Source: Halomarina halobia
GTDB taxonomy: Archaea > Halobacteriota > Halobacteria > Halobacteriales > Haloarculaceae
Reading direction: 5' to 3'
DNA: 64,000 nt
Assembly (NCBI RefSeq): GCF_029338575.1
Contig: NZ_CP119993.1
Location: forward strand, 558,001 to 622,000
The notes under the pieces were generated by a model. That model saw only the letters and a list, made by a program, of their open reading frames with translations. It searched no databases and was not told the DNA's origin. A program made the translations under genes and the position numbers. This document shows positions 25,467 through 33,897 of the stretch, piece after piece; position 1 is the stretch's first letter; every line of letters starts with the position of its first letter.

Positions 25467-26231
25467 ATGACCGGATCATTCACTGTCGGAAGTACAGTCC
25501 TACAACTGGGAATTCCCGAGTTCCTCCAGCAGACGATATCGCAGATCGTCGCGTTCATCCCGCGACTGGTCGGCGCGATAATCATCCTGCTGATCGGCTG
25601 GATCATCGGGCGCGTCGTCGCGGCGGTCGTCCGGACGGTCGTCGACCACGTGGAACTCGACCGCCTGGTGCTCAATACACCGCTAGGCCGGGTGATGGGC
25701 GGAAGTGAACAGGCGGTGTCGCGGGCGTTCGGGAAGATCGCGGCGTACTACATTTACTTCCTGGCGATCCTGGCGGCGGCCAACGCGCTCGCGATCCCGC
25801 TTCTGTCCCAGTGGATCTCGACGGCCGCGTCGTACCTGCCGGCCTTCATCGCCGGACTGCTGGTGATCATCCTCGGATTCGTCGTCGCCGACTTCATCGG
25901 TCGGGCGATCACCCGGAGCGAGGCGGGGAGACAGTCGCGCTACGCGTCGGCGTTCTCGACCGGCGTGCGACTGTTCCTGTACTTCACGGCGATCACGATC
26001 GGGCTCGACACCATGGGTATCGAGACGGAGTTGCTCTACGTCCTCGCTCAGGCGGTCGCCTACGGCCTCGGTGCGGCGCTCGCGATCGGCCTGGGCCTCG
26101 CGATCGGCCTGGGCGGGCGGGGCTACGTCAGCGAGAACATCGGCCGGTGGGCGGGCAGCGCCAGACAGAAGTCCTCCCAGATGGCCGGTTCCGGCGGTCA
26201 GTCAAGCATCTCGGGTAGCGACGACGACTGA
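25467..26231 (+). CDS. MscS-like / conserved-TM-helix membrane protein
   Basis: A 254-residue membrane protein with five hydrophobic helices (about 24-52, 88-110, 118-145, 165-180 and 188-205). The TM_helix-type repeat (LVGAIIILLIGWIIGRVVAAVV, and LPAFIAGLLVIILGFVVADFIGRA) identifies it with small mechanosensitive-channel-related proteins. It lacks the large cytoplasmic domain of full MscS. The start at ATG 25467 has a GGAG-containing ribosome-binding stretch about ten bases upstream. It may take part in osmotic adaptation, by analogy with MscS-family channels. Confidence 0.85.
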   Translation: MTGSFTVGSTVLQLGIPEFLQQTISQIVAFIPRLVGAIIILLIGWIIGRVVAAVVRTVVDHVELDRLVLNTPLGRVMGGSEQAVSRAFGKIAAYYIYFLAILAAANALAIPLLSQWISTAASYLPAFIAGLLVIILGFVVADFIGRAITRSEAGRQSRYASAFSTGVRLFLYFTAITIGLDTMGIETELLYVLAQAVAYGLGAALAIGLGLAIGLGGRGYVSENIGRWAGSARQKSSQMAGSGGQSSISGSDDD

Positions 26232-26241
26232 ACCGAACCGC

Positions 26242-26270
26242 GGCGACCGTCGCCGCCGGCGACCGTCGCC
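26242..26270. terminator. tandem hairpins between convergent genes
   Basis: Two copies of GGCGACCGTCGCC (26242-26254 and 26258-26270), each self-complementary, fill the 40-base gap between the channel gene and the SRPBCC gene. Confidence 0.5.
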
Positions 26271-26271
26271 G

Positions 26272-26781
26272 TCATTCGGAACCGTCCCCCGACCGGTCGA
26301 CGAACTCGGCGAGTTTGTCCAGGCTCTGATTCCAGCCCGTCTCCATCCCCTCGAGCGCCTCGGCCACGTCGGGCGTCGCCGTGACGACCTCTGCCCGTAG
26401 CGTGAGCTCCGTCTTGCCGTCGCGATCGACGAACGTCACGGTCTGGCGAACTTCGAGCCCGAAGTTACCGTCCTCGTCCTCGAAGGCGCGGCTCGTGACT
26501 ACGAGTCGCTCGGGCTCGACGACTTCGTTGAATTCACCCGCGTTCGAGTAGACGGTCCCGTCGGGTGCTCGCATGTCGATCCGGAAGCCGCCGCCCGGTC
26601 GCGCGTCCATCTCACAGTGGGGGACCGTGAACCCCTCCGGCCCCCACCACTGGGAGACCCGTTCGGGGTCGGTCCACGCCTCGAACACGCGCTCGCGCGG
26701 CGCGTCGAACGTTCGGTGGATCGTCACGTCGTACTCGGTCGGGTCGAACTCCTCCTCGTCTATCGCCTCGTGGTCTGTCAT
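26272..26781 (-). CDS. SRPBCC (AHSA1-like) protein
   Basis: A 169-residue START-like fold protein of the AHSA1/activator of Hsp90 family. It shows the family opening F-D-A-P-R-E-R-V-F-E-A-W-T-D-P-E, then W-W-G-P-E-G-F-T-V and a closing helix with M-E-T-G-W-N-Q-S-L-D-K-L. The fold has a hydrophobic pocket for small ligands. Its ATG lies inside the stop region of the ArsR gene (four-base overlap), so the two are translated together. ArsR/SRPBCC pairs are common in prokaryotes; the ligand is unknown. Confidence 0.92.
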   Translation of the reverse strand: MTDHEAIDEEEFDPTEYDVTIHRTFDAPRERVFEAWTDPERVSQWWGPEGFTVPHCEMDARPGGGFRIDMRAPDGTVYSNAGEFNEVVEPERLVVTSRAFEDEDGNFGLEVRQTVTFVDRDGKTELTLRAEVVTATPDVAEALEGMETGWNQSLDKLAEFVDRSGDGSE

Positions 26782-27116
26782 TGCTCTTCGTTCTCCAGAT
26801 GGTCGGCGAGCGCGTCGAACCGGTCCTCCCAGAGAACCCGGTATCGGGTCAGCCAGCCGAAGGCGTCGGAAAGCGGTGCGGCGTCAAGGTGACACCGGCG
26901 GACGCGACCGTCCTTCTCGACCTCGATGAGACCCGCGTCACCGAGTACCTGTAGGTGCTTCGACACCGCCGCCAGGGAGACGTCGTGGGGCTCCGCCAGG
27001 TCGCCGACGCTGGCCGGACCGCCCGCTAGCTGCTCGATGAGCGCCCGTCGGGTCGGGTGCGCCAGCGCCCCGAAGATCGCGTCGAGGTCCGGATCGTTCG
27101 GCTCTCGTTCAACCAT
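26778..27116 (-). CDS. ArsR-family transcription regulator
   Basis: A 112-residue winged-helix repressor of the ArsR/SmtB type. It has the first helix around IFGALAHPTRRALIEQL, the recognition helix in VSLAAVSKHLQVLGDAGLI and the beta wing V-E-K-D-G-R-V-R-R-C. Metal-binding ArsR motifs (CVC) are absent, so it is of the non-metal subgroup that pairs with SRPBCC proteins. It overlaps the downstream SRPBCC gene by four bases. Inverted repeats over its own promoter and start codon suggest autoregulation. A TATA box 29 bases ahead predicts a leaderless transcript. Confidence 0.93.
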   Translation of the reverse strand: MVEREPNDPDLDAIFGALAHPTRRALIEQLAGGPASVGDLAEPHDVSLAAVSKHLQVLGDAGLIEVEKDGRVRRCHLDAAPLSDAFGWLTRYRVLWEDRFDALADHLENEEQ

Positions 27117-27161
27117 CCGGTTGAATGTAGGGTCGCCCCCTTATTTAACCTTTTAGTTGAA
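27108..27161 (-). promoter_or_regulatory. arsR promoter with two TTnAAC inverted repeats
   Basis: TTCAACC-N4-GGTTGAA (27108-27125) covers the start codon, and TTTAAC-N6-GTTGAA (27144-27161) overlaps the TATA-like box at 27141-27148. Both are plausible ArsR operators, one blocking TBP and the other the transcript start. Confidence 0.6.
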
Positions 27162-27335
27162 TGGAGGGACTAGATCCGCTTCCGTCGTTTTCAGGCGGGC
27201 CAACGTGACGTTCGGGATGACCGAAGGGCTCGAGGGGGTGGACGAGAGCTATCCGCCCGGACGAGCGGTCGGATCTTCGACCCCTGTGGGTTCGACAGAG
27301 CCGCGAAAAAGGCGAATTCGGCCGAGGCTCGCCGA

Positions 27336-28478
27336 TCACCGCTCGGAGTGGAACACCGTGACCTTGTCACCGGTGACCTCTTCGATCCGACCGCTGTCGA
27401 GGGCGAAGGTGTCGTCGTCCCCCTCGTGATCGCTGCTCATACCGAGCGTCGCCTTGATCTTGTCGGTGATGCTCGGGTGGGGATCGACGTAGCCGGTTCC
27501 GTCCCGTACGTCGACGATCATGCCGACCTTCTCGCCGGAGGTGTCGACGACCTCCTTCCCGATGTCGCCGTCGGAGAGGGTCGTGGTCGACTCGCCCGCC
27601 ACGGGACCGCCCTCCACACCGGTGGACGGCGTCGCGCTGCCGGGTTCGCCCGTCGTCGACGCGGGCTCACCCATCGTCGACTCGTCCCCGGCGGTCGGCG
27701 ATTCGCCCTCGGACGACTCCGCGCCGGTCCCGGCGGCCGTCCCGGACGTCGATCCGGTCATCGCGCCGGAGCGCCCCCCGAGGTCCTCGCCCTCGACGAT
27801 CTCGCTCTCGATGACCTCCACGTCGATCTCCTCCTCGTCGATCTCGCTGATCTCCGTGACCTCGGCGGTCACGATCTTCCGGCGAGCGACGTCCCGCTCG
27901 ATCGTCTTGCGCTCGGTGAACTCCGTCTCGATGACGTCGTCCTTCAGGAATTCCGCGGCGATGAGTTCGTCGTCGAGCATCTCGAGCACCGACTCGGCCC
28001 GGATGAAGTCGTCGACCTCCTCGTCGAGGTCCGCTATGTCGACCTCGCCGCTCTCGACGACCGTCTCCTCCTCGATGTCCTCGGTGACGACCTCGCTCTC
28101 GACGAGCATCCGTTCGACGACCTCCTCGGTCACGACGGACGCCTCGTCGATCTCGAAGGCGATGTGCGTCCCCCGGTCGATGCCGGCCCCGGTCGTCGAC
28201 TCCAGTCCGAGCGGCGCCTCCGCCGTCGACGCGTCCGTTCGGAGCTCCGAGGGATCGACGCCTCCCCCCTCGCCGTCGACGATCGAGATGCCGACGATCT
28301 CCTGGCTGACGATCTCCGTGTCGACGGGCGTCCGCTCCAGTATCTCGGTGTCGACGATCTCCGAGTGAACCGTCGCTCGCGCCGACACGGTCTCCGTTCG
28401 CTCGATCTCTTCGGCCTCGTCGAGTTCCTCTTCGGCCCGTCTCTGCTCGTCGTCGGGTGTAGAACGGTCGTTTGGCAT
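27336..28478 (-). CDS. PRC-barrel protein with Glu/Ile/Val repeats
   Basis: A 380-residue acidic protein. Residues about 30-235 contain imperfect repeats of E-I-V/E-T-E-I type (for example HSEIVDTEILERTPVDTEIV), likely forming a regular beta structure. Residues about 235-300 are a Ser/Gly/Thr-rich linker. The C-terminal part (about 303-380) is a PRC-barrel domain, opening L-S-D-G-D-I-G-K-E-V-V-D-T-S-G-E-K-V-G-M. PRC-barrel domains mediate RNA or protein contacts. No signal peptide is seen. The function is unknown. A TGCATTTGC box lies 48 bases upstream. Confidence 0.75.
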   Translation of the reverse strand: MPNDRSTPDDEQRRAEEELDEAEEIERTETVSARATVHSEIVDTEILERTPVDTEIVSQEIVGISIVDGEGGGVDPSELRTDASTAEAPLGLESTTGAGIDRGTHIAFEIDEASVVTEEVVERMLVESEVVTEDIEEETVVESGEVDIADLDEEVDDFIRAESVLEMLDDELIAAEFLKDDVIETEFTERKTIERDVARRKIVTAEVTEISEIDEEEIDVEVIESEIVEGEDLGGRSGAMTGSTSGTAAGTGAESSEGESPTAGDESTMGEPASTTGEPGSATPSTGVEGGPVAGESTTTLSDGDIGKEVVDTSGEKVGMIVDVRDGTGYVDPHPSITDKIKATLGMSSDHEGDDDTFALDSGRIEEVTGDKVTVFHSER

Positions 28479-28805
28479 GGGTCCTCGTTCAGTACGAGGG
28501 CAGTCATTCGGTTATCCGCACACCTTGCATTTGCTGGACCTCACCGTCGAACGACGGTGACGGCTCCGGCGAATCGACCGCTCGATGGGACGGGAACCCC
28601 GATCGAGCGGCCGAGTACGCAAGCAGAGTGTACACTTCCTCGGCGCTGATACCCAGCGTCACGCTGATACGTTCGGTAGCAGGGTGCCGTACGGGCGGAC
28701 ACGGCGACCGCACCAACTCACTATGATCGGTATCACCACCTACTTCCACGCCGGCAACGTCCCTCGACAGCTTCAGCACCGTCGCACGTGCGTCGGGGGG
28801 ACGCC
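28479..28805. other. divergent intergenic region with TGCATTTGC box
   Basis: 327 bases between the PRC-barrel gene and the inositol-phosphate synthase gene. It holds a TGCATTTGC box at 28526-28534, 48 bases ahead of the minus-strand start. A minus-strand frame across 28504-28779 lacks haloarchaeal composition and was not called. Confidence 0.5.
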
Positions 28806-30050
28806 ATGAGCGCGAGCGCCGAGACGGGGGTCTGGTTCGTCGGGGCCCGCGGGAACATCGCGACGACCGCGATGGTGGGCGCGCGAGCGATCGCCGACGG
28901 GCGTACCTCGACGACCGGGCTAGTGACCGAACGCGAGCCGTGTTCGCGGCTCACCCTCGTCGACGTCGACTCGCTCGCGTTCGGCGGGCACGACGTTCGA
29001 TCGGGGAGCGTCCCGGACGCCGCCGTGCGGCTCGCGGAGCGCAGCGGCATCGCCAGTCGGGACGTGATCGAGGCCGTCGAGGACGACCTCGCCGCCGTGG
29101 AGGACGACATCTGCCGGGGCACGACGCTCAACTGTGGTGCCGTCTCGGAACTCGCCGACCAGCGGCCGCTCGAGGCAGACCGGACCGTCGAGGAGGTGGT
29201 CGAGCGGCTTCGCGAGGACCTGCGCGGCTTCCGGCGCGACCACGGCCTCGAACGGGTCGTGGTCGTCAACGTCGCCTCGACGGAACCGATGCTGTCCGAT
29301 CCCGATCGGTACGACTCGCGGGCGGCGTTCGAACGGGCGGTGGCGGAGAACGACCGCGACCTCCCGGCCAGCGCCCTCTACGCGTACGCGGCGCTCGTCG
29401 AGGGCTGCCCCTACGCCAACTTCACCCCCGGGATCGGCAGCGCTGTCGGCGGACTGCGCGAACTCGCCGAGGAGGAGGGCGTCCCCCACATGGGCAACGA
29501 CGGCAAGACCGGCGAGTCGCTCGTGAAGGCCGCGCTCGCGCCCATGTTCGCCGGGCGCAACCTCCGCGTTCGATCGTGGGAGGGCCACAACATCCTCGGC
29601 AACACCGACGGCCTCGTCCTCGAGGACGAGGCGAACGAGGCGGGAAAGCTCGCGAGCAAGGGCGGCATCCTCGACGGGATCCTCCCCGACATCGAGCACA
29701 ACAGGGTGCGCATCGACTACGCGCCGTCGCTCGGCGATCGCAAGACCGCGTGGGACGACGTCCGCTTCGAGGGCTTTCTCGACACGCGGATGAAGATGCA
29801 GTTCACGTGGGAGGGGGCGGACTCGGCGCTCGCCGCCCCGCTCGTCCTCGACCTCGTGCGCCTCCTCGCCCACGCCGACGGCCACGGGGAGGGCGGGCTG
29901 CAGCCGCACCTGGCGTCGTTCTTCAAGGCGCCGATCGCCGTGGGCGAGCACGCGCTCACCCGACAGTTCGGCCTCCTGTACGACTACGTCGACCGCCACG
30001 CCGCGACCGTCCTCCCCGAGCGCCCCTCCGGCGTGTCGATCGACGACTGA
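28806..30050 (+). CDS. myo-inositol-1-phosphate synthase (INO1 family)
   Basis: A 414-residue NAD-dependent inositol-1-phosphate synthase, which converts glucose-6-phosphate to inositol-1-phosphate. The Rossmann motif G-A-R-G-N-I-A-T lies near residue 13, and the family motifs GNDGKTGESLVKAALAP, SWEGHNILGN and the catalytic-site Lys-rich MKMQFTWEG are present. ATG 28806 gives the expected N terminus. Archaea use the product for archaetidylinositol or inositol-linked solutes. It is followed after 10 bases by a GT4, suggesting that inositol feeds a glycolipid or glycan here. Confidence 0.92.
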   Translation: MSASAETGVWFVGARGNIATTAMVGARAIADGRTSTTGLVTEREPCSRLTLVDVDSLAFGGHDVRSGSVPDAAVRLAERSGIASRDVIEAVEDDLAAVEDDICRGTTLNCGAVSELADQRPLEADRTVEEVVERLREDLRGFRRDHGLERVVVVNVASTEPMLSDPDRYDSRAAFERAVAENDRDLPASALYAYAALVEGCPYANFTPGIGSAVGGLRELAEEEGVPHMGNDGKTGESLVKAALAPMFAGRNLRVRSWEGHNILGNTDGLVLEDEANEAGKLASKGGILDGILPDIEHNRVRIDYAPSLGDRKTAWDDVRFEGFLDTRMKMQFTWEGADSALAAPLVLDLVRLLAHADGHGEGGLQPHLASFFKAPIAVGEHALTRQFGLLYDYVDRHAATVLPERPSGVSIDD

Positions 30051-30060
30051 TCGACGCCCC

Positions 30061-31266
30061 ATGAGCCGCGTCCTCCTCCTCGCCCGCGAGCTGCCCCACC
30101 CGCCGAACGCCGGCGACCGCATCGTCACCTACGGGTTCGTCCGCGCGCTCGCGGCGCGCGGACACGACGTGCACGTGCTCGCCTACCGACGCGACGACGA
30201 CGAGCCGAGCGCGTCCGCGCTGCGCGAGTACTGCGCGTCGGTGCGGCGCGTCCCGTCCGCGGACTCGCCGCTGCCGCCGACCGCTCGGAAGGCACTCAAC
30301 TACGCGCGGGGGCGCTCGGACGTGATGGCGATGTTCGACTCGTGGGCGTTCCGCGTCGTCGCGGCGCACCGCGTCCGCGAGGTCGACCCGGACGTCGTCC
30401 TCGCCCAGCACCCCTACATCGGCCAGGTCGTCCGGGACGACCGGGTGGCGCGCGCGATCGACGAGGCCGGCGCTCGGGTCGTCACGAACGCGCACGTCGT
30501 CGAGTACGCCGCCCACCGACGCTACCGCGAGTGCACCGACGACCCGCGGACGCGGGCGGAGCTCGCGCTCGAGATCCCGCTCCTCCGCGCGAGCGAGCGG
30601 GCCGTCTACGACGCCTCCGACCGCACGCTCGTCCTCGGGGAGCGTGACCGCGAGCGACTCGACGGCGTCGGCGACGTGCGCGTCCAGCGCGTCGCGCTCG
30701 ACGCGGACGACTACCGCCCCGCCGACCCCGCCGACGCGGTCCCCGACCGCCTGCTCTTCTTCGGGTCCTACAACTGGTTCCCGAATCGCGACGGGATCGC
30801 GTGGTTCGTCGAGGACATCCTCCCGACCGTGAGGCGGGCGCGTCCGGACGTCGAACTGCTCGTCGCCGGGCGCGGTGCCCCGGAGTCGGTCCGGGCGCTC
30901 GGCGACCGCCCGAACGTCCGGTTCGCAGGCGAGGTGGGGGACCTCGCGCCGCTGGTGCGGAGCGCGAGCGCCGTGGTCGCGCCGCTCCGCGTCGGCGGCG
31001 GCGTCCGCATCAAGGTGCTCGAGTCGATGGCGTGGGGGGCCCCCGTCGTCACCACCCCGAGCGGCTTCGAGGGGGTCCAGGCGACGCCCGGCGATGACCT
31101 GCTCGTCCCCGATTCGACCGGCGGGTTCGCGGACGCGACGGTCCGCGTGCTCGAGGACGACCGCCTCCGCGAGCGGATCGCCCGCAACGCCCGCGAGACG
31201 GTCCGCGAGCGCTACTCGACCGACGCCGTCGCGGATCGACTGGAGGAGAACCTGGGGCTCCGGTAG
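30061..31266 (+). CDS. GT4-like glycosyltransferase downstream of inositol-phosphate synthase
   Basis: A 401-residue GT-B fold glycosyltransferase. The N-terminal domain opens VLLLARELPHPPNAGDR (GD-R in place of the usual GG loop) and the donor domain has LLFFGSYNWFPNRDG, LLVAGRGAPE and the L-E-S-M-A-W-G-A-P-V-V motif. This subgroup resembles glycosyltransferases of bacterial exopolysaccharide loci. It lies ten bases after the inositol-phosphate synthase stop, so the pair likely forms an operon. It may use inositol-phosphate-derived acceptors, although that is inference. Confidence 0.88.
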   Translation: MSRVLLLARELPHPPNAGDRIVTYGFVRALAARGHDVHVLAYRRDDDEPSASALREYCASVRRVPSADSPLPPTARKALNYARGRSDVMAMFDSWAFRVVAAHRVREVDPDVVLAQHPYIGQVVRDDRVARAIDEAGARVVTNAHVVEYAAHRRYRECTDDPRTRAELALEIPLLRASERAVYDASDRTLVLGERDRERLDGVGDVRVQRVALDADDYRPADPADAVPDRLLFFGSYNWFPNRDGIAWFVEDILPTVRRARPDVELLVAGRGAPESVRALGDRPNVRFAGEVGDLAPLVRSASAVVAPLRVGGGVRIKVLESMAWGAPVVTTPSGFEGVQATPGDDLLVPDSTGGFADATVRVLEDDRLRERIARNARETVRERYSTDAVADRLEENLGLR

Positions 31267-31301
31267 CGCCGGGGGAGCTCATCGAGCGCCGGCCGCGGCG
31301 G

Positions 31302-32393
31302 CTACCGCTCGCGCTCGGTCGCCGCCTCGCGCACCCGCTCGACGAGCGCGAGCGCCCAGCGGCTCTCCTCGATGCCGCGGGGCGGAGCCTCCCCGGCTTC
31401 GAGGGCGCGGGCCGTCCGGTCGAACAGGTAGTAGTGACCGTCGGGGCTCTCCGCGAGGTGGACGCCGAGGTCGTCCTCAACGCGCTCGCGAGCGTATTTG
31501 CGGAGGTTTCGCGCGCCGGCCTCGACGGCGTCGCGCGCGCACTCGACGTTCCGCCGGAACCGCTCGTTCCAGAAGTGGTAGGGACCGGCCTCGGCGTTGC
31601 GGGCGTCGATCGTCATCGAGGGGAAGTCGACCGCGATCGAGCCGTCCGCGCCGAAGACGCGGACCGAGGTGCCGCGCGAGGAGCCGGCGAGGAACGTGAT
31701 CGAGCAGAGCTCGTCGTTCCGCCCGACGTACTGCAACTGGACGCCGTCGTACTCGACGCCGTGGTCGTACTCGTCGGTCGAGCGGGTCAGCACGTCGACC
31801 GCCGACTCGTCGCGCGGCAGGCCGCCGAGCGCGAGCGTGAGGTAGAGCGGGTGGGCCATCCCCTCCTCGAGCGAGCCGCCGGGCAGGTCGAGCACCCAGG
31901 AGCCGCGGTAGGTCTCGTCCGGCCGCCCCTCGCCCGTGACGGTGGTCCGGACCGCGCGCACGGGGCCGATCTCCCCGACGGCGACGCGGCGGCGGACCTC
32001 GCGCATCACGGGGTAGTAGAGCCAGTTGTGGACGACCGAGACGGGGACGTCGCGCGCCCCGGCGAGGTCGACGAGCTCCTCGAGTTCCGCGCGCGTGGCC
32101 GTCGCGGGCTTCTGCACCGTCACCGGGACGCCGCGCTCGACCGCCAACCGCGCGAGGTCGAAGTGCGTCTGCACCGGCGTGGCGACGTGGACCCAGTCGA
32201 GGGGTACCTCGTCGAGCATCGATTCGGCGTCGGCGTACGCGCGCGCACCGTACTCCGCCGCCGCCTCCGCCGCGCGCTCGGAGTCGGTGTCGCAGATCGC
32301 GGCCAGCGTCGTTCGCGGGTTACGCGCGAGCGCGGGGAAGTGGTTGTTCCCGGCGACGATGCCCGCGCCGACGACTCCGGTTCGGAGGGTCAT
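31302..32393 (-). CDS. Gfo/Idh/MocA family oxidoreductase
   Basis: A 363-residue NAD(P)-dependent sugar dehydrogenase-type protein. The Rossmann motif G-A-G-I-V-A-G-N-N is at about 9-17, followed by A-I-C-D-T-D. The catalytic-domain motif V-Q-K-P-A-T (near 93-98) corresponds to the E-K-P of the family, with Gln in place of Glu. The C-terminal domain carries the substrate-side residues around G-S-L-E-E-G-M-A-H-P. It probably oxidises or epimerises a nucleotide sugar for the nearby glycosyltransferases. It converges with the GT4 at 30061 and leads into a run of minus-strand genes. Confidence 0.88.
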   Translation of the reverse strand: MTLRTGVVGAGIVAGNNHFPALARNPRTTLAAICDTDSERAAEAAAEYGARAYADAESMLDEVPLDWVHVATPVQTHFDLARLAVERGVPVTVQKPATATRAELEELVDLAGARDVPVSVVHNWLYYPVMREVRRRVAVGEIGPVRAVRTTVTGEGRPDETYRGSWVLDLPGGSLEEGMAHPLYLTLALGGLPRDESAVDVLTRSTDEYDHGVEYDGVQLQYVGRNDELCSITFLAGSSRGTSVRVFGADGSIAVDFPSMTIDARNAEAGPYHFWNERFRRNVECARDAVEAGARNLRKYARERVEDDLGVHLAESPDGHYYLFDRTARALEAGEAPPRGIEESRWALALVERVREAATERER

Positions 32394-32465
32394 ACCGACG
32401 GAGGTACCCCGGCCCGTCGCAAAAGGGTTCGGCGCGCGAACCGAAGGCCGACGGGCGGGAGCCGC

Positions 32466-33893
32466 CTACGCCGGCCGGAAGACCGGCGTCCCCGGATTGC
32501 CCGCGTCGACGTACCCGAGCGAGCGGAGCGCGTAGACGAGGTCGACGAACGCGTGATCCGGGTCGGCGGTGAACGGTCGGCCGTCGGCCGTGTACTCGGC
32601 GGTCCGCCGGACGAGCGAGTCGAGCGCGACGGCTCCCTCCACGTCGGTCAGGACGCGCGCGACGACCTCGAGGGCGGGCGGTGGCGCGGCCTCGTAGGCG
32701 CGACGCTTGCGCTCGACGCGGCGGCGGAGGTCGGCGTACGTCCGCTCGCCGACCGCCTCTGGGCTGCGTTCACGCGTCACGTACTCGACCAGTCGGCGGT
32801 TGGCCGCGACCGCCTCCCCCCAGCGCTCGACGGCACTGACCGCGAGGTCGGCGAGGCCGTCGAGGGGAGCGACGAGCGGGTGGTCGGCCGGGACGCACTC
32901 CTCGATCCACGGCTCGTCGCGCAGCAGGAGCACCTGTCCGCTCGCCGCCTGCTCGAAGGGCGTCCGCGCCATCGTCTCGTACTCGCTGGCGCAGACGGCG
33001 AGGTCGCCCTCGCGTAGCGTCCGCTCGTAGGTCGCGCGGTCGGCGTTCGGGTACGCCGTGACCCACTCGGGGGCGCTGGCGGCCGCCGGGATCGCCTCCA
33101 TGCTCGTCAGCACCGTCCCGACGCCGAACCGCTCGTGGAGGCGCTCGCCGATCGCGAGTAACTGATCGACGTTCTTCTTCGACCACATCGACCCCGCGAG
33201 GTGGAGGGTGCGCGGGGCGCTCGCGTACGTCTCGTCGAACGCGTCGACGTCGATGGGGCTGCCGATCGACAGGGCGTCCGCGTCCGCGCGCGCGACGACC
33301 TCCGGGCGGAGGAACCCTCGCGCGTGCGCCCGGAACTGCCGTCGGTCGACGTCGGCGGTGAACCACCGACCGTCGGCGAACGCCACCGCACAGCACTCCA
33401 TGTACATCTGGAAGTCGTTGCGGTACGAGCAGTACCGGTACTTGAGGGGGACCTGCAGGTCGTGGACGTTGGCGATCACGTCGAACGGCCGGACCGACGC
33501 GGCCCAGTGATCGACGTGTTCGAGCAGCCACTTGTAGAGGAGGAAGCGACCGCTCCTGAGCTGGTCGACGACCGCGTCGAGGTAGGCGTCGGCCTCGAAG
33601 ATCCCCTCCCGTATCGCCTCCAGCTGCGCCGTGGTGTAACCGGTGTCCGTGAGCAGGTCGCGGTCCGCGCCCCGTCCGAGGGACTCCGCCTCGAGGAGCG
33701 TCACGCGCTCCCGGTCCGCGAGCACGTCCGCCCGCTCGTAGCCGGCCGCCGCCCGCGGCGGGAGCAGCCAGTAGACGTGGAGCGCCGGGTCGAGATCGAG
33801 CCACCGACCGATCCACGCGACGGCGTCCCGGAGCGTCCCGCAGGCGGTGGCGTCGCGCGGGCGGTACACCTCCGGGACGACGAGCACGCGCAT
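32466..33893 (-). CDS. glycosyltransferase-like protein (GT-B fold)
   Basis: A 475-residue protein. ATG 33893 was chosen because the upstream frame is Ser/Arg-rich. It opens with MRVLVVPEVYRPRDATACGTL, contains a long central region with a Cys pair (YMECCAVAF), and a donor-like half with TLHLAGSMWSKKNVDQLL followed by VCASEYETMARTPFEQAASGQVLLL, which fits the GT-B donor-site helix. The C-terminal 90 residues look like a helical domain. The family is distant from standard GT4, so its sugar specificity is unknown. Its start is four bases beyond the stop of the GT4 gene at 33898, so the two form an operon. Confidence 0.75.
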   Translation of the reverse strand: MRVLVVPEVYRPRDATACGTLRDAVAWIGRWLDLDPALHVYWLLPPRAAAGYERADVLADRERVTLLEAESLGRGADRDLLTDTGYTTAQLEAIREGIFEADAYLDAVVDQLRSGRFLLYKWLLEHVDHWAASVRPFDVIANVHDLQVPLKYRYCSYRNDFQMYMECCAVAFADGRWFTADVDRRQFRAHARGFLRPEVVARADADALSIGSPIDVDAFDETYASAPRTLHLAGSMWSKKNVDQLLAIGERLHERFGVGTVLTSMEAIPAAASAPEWVTAYPNADRATYERTLREGDLAVCASEYETMARTPFEQAASGQVLLLRDEPWIEECVPADHPLVAPLDGLADLAVSAVERWGEAVAANRRLVEYVTRERSPEAVGERTYADLRRRVERKRRAYEAAPPPALEVVARVLTDVEGAVALDSLVRRTAEYTADGRPFTADPDHAFVDLVYALRSLGYVDAGNPGTPVFRPA

Positions 33894-33897
33894 CGGA

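Noticed and set aside
28504..28779. Minus-strand frame in the divergent region
   Set aside because: Starts with GTG, has mixed composition and no homology-like pattern; no promoter box at the right distance.
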